From Saprospiraceae bacterium (lineage in GTDB: Bacteria > Bacteroidota > Bacteroidia > Chitinophagales > Saprospiraceae): a stretch of DNA of 64,000 nucleotides. Shown here in pieces: positions 26,973 through 35,157 of this stretch. The stretch spans positions 558,001-622,000 of the forward strand of contig JADJTQ010000002.1 in assembly GCA_016711125.1 (NCBI GenBank). Direction: 5' to 3'. The notes beneath the pieces were generated by a model that saw only the letters and a list, made by a program, of their open reading frames with translations, had not been told where the DNA came from and did no database searches. Within the stretch, counting starts at the first letter, position 1, and every line of letters starts with the position of its first letter. Both the position numbers and the translations under genes were made by a program.

Positions 26973-27689
26973 ATGGACAGAAGAGACACTATAAAATCGA
27001 TTTTGTTAGGCAGTGTAGCGGGAGGATTGGTTTTGCAAGGTTGCAAGACCGAAGTTGAAGAAAAACCTGCTACAACCGATAATAGCACCTCGGAACCAGG
27101 AGGTGGCTATGGGAGAGTGCCGGAAGAGATTGCAAGAGACAAGGCATTGATGGCTCAAGAATTTTTTAATGAGCATGAGATGGCAACGATAACAGTTTTA
27201 GCTGATATCATTCTGCCAGCAGATGCAAATTCTGGATCGGCTGGTGATGCTGAAGTGCCGGCCTTTATTGGATTTATTGTGAAAGATATGCCAAGCCACC
27301 AGGTACCCATACGGGGTGGTTGGATGTGGGTGGATCATGAGGCTAACGCGAGAGATGGTCTGACATTTGTCAAATGCAGCGCTCAACAGCAAATTGCCAT
27401 TGTTGATGATATTGCGTATCCGGATACAGTGAAACCGCAGCATTCGCAAGGGGCAAAATTCTTTAGTCTAATGCGAGATCTAACTATGACAGGATTTTAT
27501 ACCACAAAAATCGGCATTGATGATCTAGGTTTTATCGGAAATACACCGAATGTTTGGGACGGAGTACCGGAAGAGGAATTGCAAAAGCATGGTCTTGCCT
27601 ATGATCAGGATTGGTTAGTAAGATGTATCAATCAGGAACAACGTGCTAAAGATCCGGTATGGGATGAATTGGGTAATCTCATAGGGTAA
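26973..27689 (+). CDS. Gluconate 2-dehydrogenase subunit 3-like protein (small subunit)
   Basis: A 238-residue partner of the GMC dehydrogenase. The N-terminus combines a twin-arginine-like start (MDRRDTIK) with a lipobox (LVLQGC), then a low-complexity linker. The subunit-3 domain begins near residue 65 (HEMATITVLADIILPAD) and ends in GFYTTKIGIDDLGF. In the characterised glucose and gluconate dehydrogenases this subunit carries the large subunit through the Tat system. It converges with the PQQ dehydrogenase with a 19-base gap. Confidence 0.86.
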   Translation: MDRRDTIKSILLGSVAGGLVLQGCKTEVEEKPATTDNSTSEPGGGYGRVPEEIARDKALMAQEFFNEHEMATITVLADIILPADANSGSAGDAEVPAFIGFIVKDMPSHQVPIRGGWMWVDHEANARDGLTFVKCSAQQQIAIVDDIAYPDTVKPQHSQGAKFFSLMRDLTMTGFYTTKIGIDDLGFIGNTPNVWDGVPEEELQKHGLAYDQDWLVRCINQEQRAKDPVWDELGNLIG

Positions 27690-27708
27690 ACTTTTTATTT
27701 CATCCCGC

Positions 27709-29840
27709 TCATAGGCTGAATGCTACATAGGTATCACCTGATTTTGCGTCGATTTTACCACCACCGCAAGCTATCACTATGTATTGTTTACCATTGATGG
27801 CATATGTGGCAGGAGTAGCAAATCCAGCCGCCGGAAGATCATATTGCCAGAGCAGTGCTCCGTTTTCTTTATCGAATGCACGGATTTTTTCATCCAGGGT
27901 AGCAGCAATTACGACAAGGTTACCTCCAGTCACTAAAGGACCACCGTAGTTTTCCGTACCGGTAGGTTTAGTTCCGACTCCAGTCAGAGATGGATGGTCA
28001 CCCAGTGTAATTTTCCATTTTATAATTCCCTCATTAAGGTCAATAGCATTAAGGGTTCCCCATGGTGGAGAAATGGCTGGAAAACCCTCATGATCTTCGA
28101 ATCGTACGTACCCACTCATAAAATATGGATACTTCCAGGACTCTCTGGCAAGCGAGGATTTCTGATCATCAGTACTGATTTTTTCGTTCGAATCGAAGAG
28201 AAAGGCGGTAATGGCTCGTACGTCAGCCTCACCAAGATGGGCAAAAGAAGGCATCATGCCCTGGCCTTTTGACAATAGTTGCTTGATATGTGACGCACTT
28301 TTTCGGGTTTTATTCCCTCAAGCGATGGTACCGTATAGATGCTGGCTCCTTTTTTATCGGCGCCGTGGCATAATTGGCAGTGAGCACCATAGATATTGCG
28401 ACCTTTGGAGGCCAGGAGCCCATCATCTTCGGTCTTGTATTCTATCATCTTAATGATCCAGGGCATTTCACTGGCATTCACGTACATGATGCCATTGGGA
28501 TCAGTTGCAGCACCTCCCCATTCTCCACCTCCGTCAAATCCTGGGAGTAAAAGGGTACCCTCTTCGCTAGGGGGGAGAAATTCTTCTCCCTTTTTTAGAC
28601 TATGCCAGATTGCTCTTACAAACGCATGGGCTTCCGGAGTCCTCTGGGTCAGATCACTTTCTTCAAAGAGGTGTCTTGAAAATCGCGGAGGCTTGCTGGG
28701 TATAAATTGGCTTGGCCAGGTTTGTTCACCTTTGAGGCTCGATGCTGCTGCTGGTACTTCCTGCATCGGAAAAATTGGCTTCCCGGTTTCCCGATCAAAA
28801 ATAAATACAAAACCTGCTTTGGAGATTTGAGCAACGGCCTCGATTTTATGCCCATTTTGAGTTAGTGTCACCAAGTTAGGTGGAGCAGGAAGATCACGAT
28901 CCCAAGTCGTGCCTCACTGTTTGGAAATGCCAGATTCTTTTGCCGGTCTCAGCGTCAAGAGCCAGGAGACAGTTTGCAAAAGATTTTCTCCATGCCGGTC
29001 TCCGCCATAAAAATCGTATGCTGCGGATCCAGTAGGAACGAAGACCATACCACGTTCGTGATCGACACTCATTCCGCTCCATCCATTGGCTCCTCCCATG
29101 TCTTTCCAAACTCCATCAGGCCATGTCTCATAACCTTCTTCACCCGGTTGAGGAATAGTATGAAACACCCATTTAAGTTCACCGCTATTGACGTCAAATG
29201 CCCGTATATAACCCGGTGCAGCACCCATAGCCTCAGAGACTCTAGTCCCAACAATAAATAGGTTTTTAAAGATGACTCCCGGACTATTGGCTACGACAAA
29301 ATCTTTTTGGGCACGCTCGCCCAGGCCCGTACGAATATCGACCCGACCCCCGTCTCCAAAGGATGCTACGAGTGATCCATCAGCGGCATTCACTGCATGA
29401 ATAAAGCTACCGGCGCAAAAATAGATTCGTCGCTTTTGTCCATCGGTCCAGTAAGCCAATCCACGATTTACCCCCATCCCATACATATTGTAACCTCCGG
29501 CAAAAGGGTCAAAAACCCACTTTTCGGAACCTGTGGACGCGTCCAAAGCAAACAACTTCAATTTAGGATTTGTACCATAAAGCACCCCGTCTATGATCAG
29601 TGGATTGCACTGAATTTGAGATCGATTTAGAGAATCTGCATCACCACTATGATAGGTCCAGGCGACTCGAAGATTTTGAATGTTGCTTTTATTGATTTCC
29701 GCCAGATCACTGTATTGGTTGGATCCGGGATCTCCTTGATAATGAGGCCAATCTCCCACAGCAGGATCCGGCTCAATTTTTTTACATGAGAAAAAGACAA
29801 GAATACAAGCAGAAAAGAGTAAGTGACAGCGGGTTGACAT
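27709..29840 (-). CDS. PQQ-dependent dehydrogenase with inserted cytochrome c domain, three frameshifts
   Basis: An exported quinoprotein of about 710 residues that would oxidise an alcohol or sugar in the periplasm. The start has a lipoprotein signal (LVFFSC), then DWPHYQGDPGSNQYSDL and IQNLRVAWTYHSGD, typical of the PQQ glucose-dehydrogenase-like propeller. A c-type haem motif CQLCH sits in a cytochrome domain placed before the last blades (AIDLNEGIIKWKITLGDHP). The frame breaks three times, each mended by one base: an A4 run at 28978-28981 (restoring NLFANCLLALDAETG), near 28901-28905 (HDLWDRDLPAPP) and a T5 run at 28299-28303 (restoring SHIKQLLSKGQGMMPSF). It is most likely one intact gene. 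Confidence 0.85.
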
Positions 29841-29898
29841 AGGACATTCAAATGATTTAGTGAATTTCGTAATTTACGCACAATACAAGCAAAAGTTC

Positions 29899-31209
29899 AT
29901 GTCAGGAGTAAAAAAAAGACTGGAAAAAAGCCGTCGTGGATTCTTGAAGGATACGATGCTCATGGCAGGAGCTTTTTATATCGTTCCAAGGCATGTTTTG
30001 GGAGGCAAAGGCTATACAGCACCCAGCGATAAACTTGGACTTGGTTTTATCGGAACCGGAAAACAAGCGAGAGGATTGGCAAGTCGCTTTGGCAAACTTT
30101 CTTCAGTCAGCCTTTTGGCTGCATGTGATGTTGATCGCCAAAAGTTGAATTTCTTTAAGGATCATGTAGCTAAGGTCAATCAGGAAAATGAAACTACAGC
30201 CATAAATCTGTCGACTTACGAACAGTATCAGGATTTACTGGCAAATGATACTATTGATGCGGTCATTATTGCTACCCCAGATCACTGGCATGCTATCATG
30301 AGTATTGATGCGATGAAAGCAGGCAAAGATGTATTCTGTGAAAAGCCACTCGCGCACACAGTTTATGAAGGTCGGGCGATGGTGAAGGCGGCTGCAAAAT
30401 ACAAGAAGATTTTACAGACGGGCAGCATGCAACGTTCAAATGAACGATTCAGACATGCGGTAGAGTTGGTGAGAAACGGATATGTTGGAGAGATACGAAA
30501 GGTTGTGGTCAGCGTTGGAGATCCTGCCATTAGTTGCAACTTACCCGATGCATCAACACCACCTGATCTGAATTGGGATCGATGGATTGGACCGGCAGCA
30601 TACCGGGCTTATAACCCAGGGATAGCTCCGCCAATTGACGATGATGTTTGGGCTCAATGGCGCCAATACCGGGAGTTTGGCGGGGGCATCTTGTCAGACT
30701 GGGGTGCCCATATGTTTGATATTGCACAATGGGCTTTGGATATGGATACTTCCGGGCCGGTTTTGTTTGTCCCACCTTCTGATCCTCTGGCAAAACGGGG
30801 TTTGAAAATGATCTACGACAACGGAATAGAGATGGTGCACGAAGATTTCGAAAGAGGACATGCTGTACGATTTATCGGTTCAGAAGGCACGCTTGACGTA
30901 AGTCGTAGTTTTTTAGATTCCGACCCGGTTGATATTGCTGAAGTCAAAATCGGTGCAGGAGAAAAACAAGTTTATCACAGTGACGACCACTACACGGATT
31001 GGCTCAATGCGGTGCAAAATCGTACTCAACCTATTTGTGATGCCGAAACAGGCCACCGGTCTTCCAGCGTCTGTAATCTCGCCAATATTGCCTATCAGAT
31101 TCGAACTCCATTGCGGTGGGATCCCGTCAAAGAGAAATTTTCGAAGAATAAGGAAGCAAATGCCTTGCTCACTAAGGAGTACCGAAAGCCTTACAAATTG
31201 AGGAGGTAG
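29899..31209 (+). CDS. Tat-exported Gfo/Idh/MocA-family oxidoreductase
   Basis: I start at the ATG at 29899; the in-frame ATG at 29860 adds 13 residues before the signal. The N-terminus KSRRGFLKDTMLMAGAF is a twin-arginine signal. The NAD(P) fold is LGLGFIGTGKQARGLASRF. EKPLAHTVYEG carries the conserved Lys of the family, and GGGILSDWGAHMFDIAQWA has the catalytic Asp/His pair. Exported members act on sugars or glycosides, and some on glycans by redox chemistry with a tightly bound cofactor. The substrate is not predictable. Confidence 0.9.
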   Translation: MSGVKKRLEKSRRGFLKDTMLMAGAFYIVPRHVLGGKGYTAPSDKLGLGFIGTGKQARGLASRFGKLSSVSLLAACDVDRQKLNFFKDHVAKVNQENETTAINLSTYEQYQDLLANDTIDAVIIATPDHWHAIMSIDAMKAGKDVFCEKPLAHTVYEGRAMVKAAAKYKKILQTGSMQRSNERFRHAVELVRNGYVGEIRKVVVSVGDPAISCNLPDASTPPDLNWDRWIGPAAYRAYNPGIAPPIDDDVWAQWRQYREFGGGILSDWGAHMFDIAQWALDMDTSGPVLFVPPSDPLAKRGLKMIYDNGIEMVHEDFERGHAVRFIGSEGTLDVSRSFLDSDPVDIAEVKIGAGEKQVYHSDDHYTDWLNAVQNRTQPICDAETGHRSSSVCNLANIAYQIRTPLRWDPVKEKFSKNKEANALLTKEYRKPYKLRR

Positions 31210-31421
31210 CATTTTTCTGTTCCGGGTTGAATTGGAATACTATCCTGGGTATTAATTGTTGAAGTGTTTCTTTTGAGTAGATACCTATCTTTCTGTCCTA
31301 TTTATGGATTTGATCGTGTGCATGCAATCATCATGCATATTGCAGGCTCGACAACTCGTTGGCGCCATATATACCATCAACAAATGCATTCAAACTACAT
31401 TTCAGTCAATCTTTTTAAGCG

Positions 31422-34400
31422 CTACATTTCGGGTTGTTTCTTGAGGGTCATCAGGTAAGTTACCAGATCTACCAGATCATCTTGCGAAAATGTACGATAG
31501 AGTCCTTCGGTCATAAGAGATTGTTGAAGGTCCTGACGTTCTTTGATGTCTACATTGCGTATTTCGATGGTCTGACCGGATTGGGTGCGAAGTTGAATGC
31601 CCTCATCGGTTTTGCTTTCCACATATCCTTGATACACAGTGCCATTGTGCAGAGTGAGATTCACCCCCTCATACCCAAAACTCACCCCGGCACTTGGATA
31701 GAGTATTGCCTGATACAAGCCCCGGGTAGAAAATTTATCACCGATTTCGGTAAGATCTGGTCCAAATCGAATTCCGGCACCTCCGATTTGATGGCAGTTG
31801 GCACAATTTGCCTGGAAGACACTTTTACCTTTTTCGGTATCTCCTGTTTTTCTCGCCAGCGTAAAAATGTCTGGTTCCTGACCTAGATTTGCACCAGGTA
31901 TGCTCGCTAAAATAGCCGGTGCTTCATTTCGGATTGCAGAATTCCAACAATTGAGAAGTTTTACCGCAGCCGGAAGTTTCAGATCCGGCTGAAGTTTTTC
32001 GGCTTTAATCATTTGGTACAATACGGTTTGGCCACTTCCCGAATTACCCAGAGCGTCAACGATTCTGCGTTTTACAGTAAAATCGAGATCAGATCGACCG
32101 AGTTCGCCGGACAAAAATGTCGCCATTTCGTAGTTAGCATTATTGCCAAATAGATCAATACATTTACTGTAATCTTCAGGATCAATGGATCTTAGTTTTT
32201 GCTGCAGAAAGTCAAATCCGGATAGACTAAGCAACGCCGATGCGGCACTTTTTCGTTTCTCACCATCAGTTTCCTCCAGGATCATTTTCCAAAGGGTTTC
32301 GCCTTGATCTTTCATTTTGAGGATTGCAATGGTTGCAAACCACTCGGGTGTACCTTTGATCGTTTCCAATCCGTCTGTGACAGTCTTGGTTAGCTGCCGG
32401 TGGCTGATCAGATACTCGGGTGAAATGCTCATTAAAACGTACTTCAGATACAAAGTATCATTTGGAAACGCATTTAAAATATCGGTGAGAAGATCATCTT
32501 TTCCTGCAGACTCTATGAAATGAAAGGCGCGAAAATAGCGGGCCAGATCTTCCCTTGGAGTAGATGGGTCTTTAATAAGTTTTACCAAGAAAGGCAACAC
32601 AGCCGGAGATCGCATTCTCCAGATAAGTGCACGACCTTTCTCGTTATTCCAGTCATTTTGTACACGAGCCTGCCACGCTGCAAAATACGGATCCGGACAT
32701 AGATCAGTGGGCAAACCCAAAGTTTCCAGGGCCCAACGATCACTTGGTTCAAATTGGTCAACTAGTTTTAACCAGATGCTAATAGTCTGATCGTCGCAAA
32801 GTCCAGTTAGTGCTACGGCAATTTCACGTCTCACCTGAGGCGAAGGATCTTGTGAGATAGCTTCCAGATTTTCCAGAAGTTGATCATGATATAAATATCG
32901 AATCATCCTGATTCCGGCTATTCGTAAATCTTCGTTGGCATTGCTTAGGAGATTCACTGCATACCCAAGCCCTTTTTGGGGTAGTTGAGCCAGAAGCCAT
33001 AGACTTCTCACGGAAGTCACCATATTTCCTTCTTCCAACAATTTTAACAAAGCCGGTTCAGCTTCGATACCAGCCTGGTGGAGCTTCGTCCACGCAAGAT
33101 AGCGGGTTGCTTGATTCGGGCTTTTTAATGCCTGAGCTGCTGCGTCCAGAGTCTCCAGATTTAAGTCAGGAATACGAAATGTGGTTTCTTTCCCCTTGGG
33201 AGTGACTCGGTATATCCTCCCTCTTTCCACGTCATCCATTCCATTTCCTCCAACAACGGCATCATGCCAATCGGAGATAAATAGAGAACCATCGGGAGCA
33301 ATACAGACATCTGAAGGCCGGAACCATTTGTCCTCACTTTTCAAAATATTTTCAATGCTTGCCCGATATCCGGTTTCCGACTTTTCAGTGACATATGCCC
33401 TTACGACCTGATGGCCAGGTTCGGCATGGATTATTTGATTATGAAAGACTGAAGGGAGCAACGTTCCTTCATTAAAAGTGATTCCTGCAGGAGATCCAGC
33501 ACCGGTCATCAGCATATTTGGGATCACGCCAGGATCATTCTGGTGCCAATGCCGCATCGGAATATCCTGGTGCATTCCAGCTCTACGTTCCCTCCAGCCA
33601 GCTCCGGTGATTTGATCCTGATAACCGTAATTACCATATTCAATGATGTAATTTATCCGTACACTTTTGTTACCGTCATCATCATTGTCCGATTGAAATA
33701 TGTTGCCGTATGAGTCCAGGCACAATTCAAAAATATTGCGAAAGTTATACCCCAGGACTTCCAGCTCGGAGCCATCGAGCTGACAACGAAATGCCATACC
33801 CTGACGATAGGGTTTACCATTGGCCTCGATCGTTCGTCCAAATTTATCTATTATAGGATTTCCGTGTTTGTCCCGAATTTGAGTGCCGGCATTACCAAAG
33901 TTGAAGTAGAGTCTGCCATCGGGTCCAAATACAAAAGCATGAATGCCGTGATCATCATCAATGCCTTTTATAGAAGTGAATAGGGTGTCTTTAATCTCTG
34001 GCTTATCATCGCCATTTTTGTCTATGAAAACCAGAACGTTTGGGCTTGCGGATACAATGACTCTGTCGCCCAGAACGGCAATGCCGAGGGCTGCATTAAT
34101 ATCGTTACCTTGATAAAACACCTTCACGCTGTCAGCCACTCCATCTTGATCGGTGTCTTCTAAAATCAGGATGCGATCACCGTCAGATCTCGCTTCGACG
34201 GCTGGATTATATTGCAACCGGTAGTTTCGCGCCTCGCAAATCCATACCCGGCCCCTGGCATCAACGTCGAGATTGGTCGGATTGATCATCATTGGCTCTG
34301 ATGCAAATTGGGCGACGGAAAGTTCAGGAGCTAGCGTAAAACTTGCCAAAGCATTTTCTGCTAAATGTTTGGCGTCTTCTGACAATTCCCGGTAATTGAT

Positions 34401-34487
34401 CCGGGTTTCAACTGGGTTTTCAGCTATTTGACAACCGGTAAAAAGAAGGAAAACACCTAAGGTATACGGAGATATAATTGAATTCAT
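31422..34487 (-). CDS. PVC-type haem-binding lipoprotein: beta-propeller, HEAT repeats and cytochrome c
   Basis: A 1021-residue lipoprotein (lipobox LLFTGC). The first ~430 residues are a membrane-bound-dehydrogenase-type beta-propeller (NPTNLDVDARGRVWICEARNYR, DGDRILILEDTDQDGVAD, GPDGRLYFNFGNAG). The middle, about 440-850, is HEAT-like helices with segments such as LRIAGIRMIRYLYHD. The end is a single-haem cytochrome with CANCH, a distal Met region and the terminal LVDLVTYLMTL helix. This architecture is abundant in Planctomycetes and frequent in Bacteroidota that degrade polysaccharides; the reaction is not defined. It diverges from a TetR gene. Confidence 0.88.
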   Translation of the reverse strand: MNSIISPYTLGVFLLFTGCQIAENPVETRINYRELSEDAKHLAENALASFTLAPELSVAQFASEPMMINPTNLDVDARGRVWICEARNYRLQYNPAVEARSDGDRILILEDTDQDGVADSVKVFYQGNDINAALGIAVLGDRVIVSASPNVLVFIDKNGDDKPEIKDTLFTSIKGIDDDHGIHAFVFGPDGRLYFNFGNAGTQIRDKHGNPIIDKFGRTIEANGKPYRQGMAFRCQLDGSELEVLGYNFRNIFELCLDSYGNIFQSDNDDDGNKSVRINYIIEYGNYGYQDQITGAGWRERRAGMHQDIPMRHWHQNDPGVIPNMLMTGAGSPAGITFNEGTLLPSVFHNQIIHAEPGHQVVRAYVTEKSETGYRASIENILKSEDKWFRPSDVCIAPDGSLFISDWHDAVVGGNGMDDVERGRIYRVTPKGKETTFRIPDLNLETLDAAAQALKSPNQATRYLAWTKLHQAGIEAEPALLKLLEEGNMVTSVRSLWLLAQLPQKGLGYAVNLLSNANEDLRIAGIRMIRYLYHDQLLENLEAISQDPSPQVRREIAVALTGLCDDQTISIWLKLVDQFEPSDRWALETLGLPTDLCPDPYFAAWQARVQNDWNNEKGRALIWRMRSPAVLPFLVKLIKDPSTPREDLARYFRAFHFIESAGKDDLLTDILNAFPNDTLYLKYVLMSISPEYLISHRQLTKTVTDGLETIKGTPEWFATIAILKMKDQGETLWKMILEETDGEKRKSAASALLSLSGFDFLQQKLRSIDPEDYSKCIDLFGNNANYEMATFLSGELGRSDLDFTVKRRIVDALGNSGSGQTVLYQMIKAEKLQPDLKLPAAVKLLNCWNSAIRNEAPAILASIPGANLGQEPDIFTLARKTGDTEKGKSVFQANCANCHQIGGAGIRFGPDLTEIGDKFSTRGLYQAILYPSAGVSFGYEGVNLTLHNGTVYQGYVESKTDEGIQLRTQSGQTIEIRNVDIKERQDLQQSLMTEGLYRTFSQDDLVDLVTYLMTLKKQPEM

Positions 34488-34520
34488 GGTTTAATTTAGT
34501 AAACGAATGACACCCAAACA

Positions 34521-34580
34521 ACCGACTGACTGGTCTATGTGCGATTATTTTTATAAATTGGGCGACTGATTAGTCGGTCT
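34521..34580. promoter_or_regulatory. Two TetR-operator-like sites
   Basis: In the 94-base gap between the divergent haem-lipoprotein and TetR genes, CGACTGATTAGTCG (34563-34576) is an inverted repeat with 5-base arms and runs on into GTCT. A related ACCGACTGACTGGTCT lies at 34521-34536. Both resemble operators of AcrR/TetR regulators (ACCGACT-x4-AGTCGGT). The first ends about 5 bases before the tetR start codon, so autorepression is likely. Confidence 0.55.
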
Positions 34581-34581
34581 C

Positions 34582-35154
34582 ATGTTAGATTCTAAGGAAA
34601 AAATTATCCACGCAACCATCCAATTGGTCTATGAATTAGGTCTTGAAAATACCGCAACATCCAAGATTTCGAAAAAAGCTCAGGTTGCAACCGGGACTCT
34701 ATTTCATCATTATCCCAACAAGAAGCTGCTATTCGAAGCAGTACATCAATACATTCTTGACGAGTTTGTGTTTCAATTGATGGGATTTTTTGATTATCCG
34801 GAAGATCAAATAGAGCAGCAATTAAAAAAAGCAATTAAGGCTTCCCTTGAGTACTGGACGCGAAACCCGATGTTTTTTTCCTTTATGAGTCAGATAATGC
34901 ATTCGGGCTATTACAGTGAGGTGATTTCCAGACGGGAAGATGCATATATCGATAAGCAACTGGGTCAGGCCTTTCAACTGGCCATCCGTAAGGGAGTAGT
35001 AGGTAAGTATGAGTACAAGATCGTATTACGCATACTCCTGAAAACCATCTTCGAGATATCCGGTATGATTCTGCATGCTGATACGGATGAAATGAAGAAA
35101 AAGTATCGGCAACATGGGATCAATTTTATCTGGGCCGCATTGACTCAAAAGTGA
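34582..35154 (+). CDS. TetR/AcrR-family transcriptional regulator
   Basis: 190 residues with the TetR helix-turn-helix at about 24-50 (ATSKISKKAQVATGTLFHHYPNK begins the recognition helix) and a helical ligand domain (about 70-185). Operator-like palindromes are directly upstream. No RND efflux operon, the commonest neighbour of such genes, is visible; the divergent gene is the haem lipoprotein at 31422-34487 and the convergent one encodes the CHAT protein, 3 bases away. The ligand is unknown. Confidence 0.9.
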   Translation: MLDSKEKIIHATIQLVYELGLENTATSKISKKAQVATGTLFHHYPNKKLLFEAVHQYILDEFVFQLMGFFDYPEDQIEQQLKKAIKASLEYWTRNPMFFSFMSQIMHSGYYSEVISRREDAYIDKQLGQAFQLAIRKGVVGKYEYKIVLRILLKTIFEISGMILHADTDEMKKKYRQHGINFIWAALTQK

Positions 35155-35157
35155 TCT

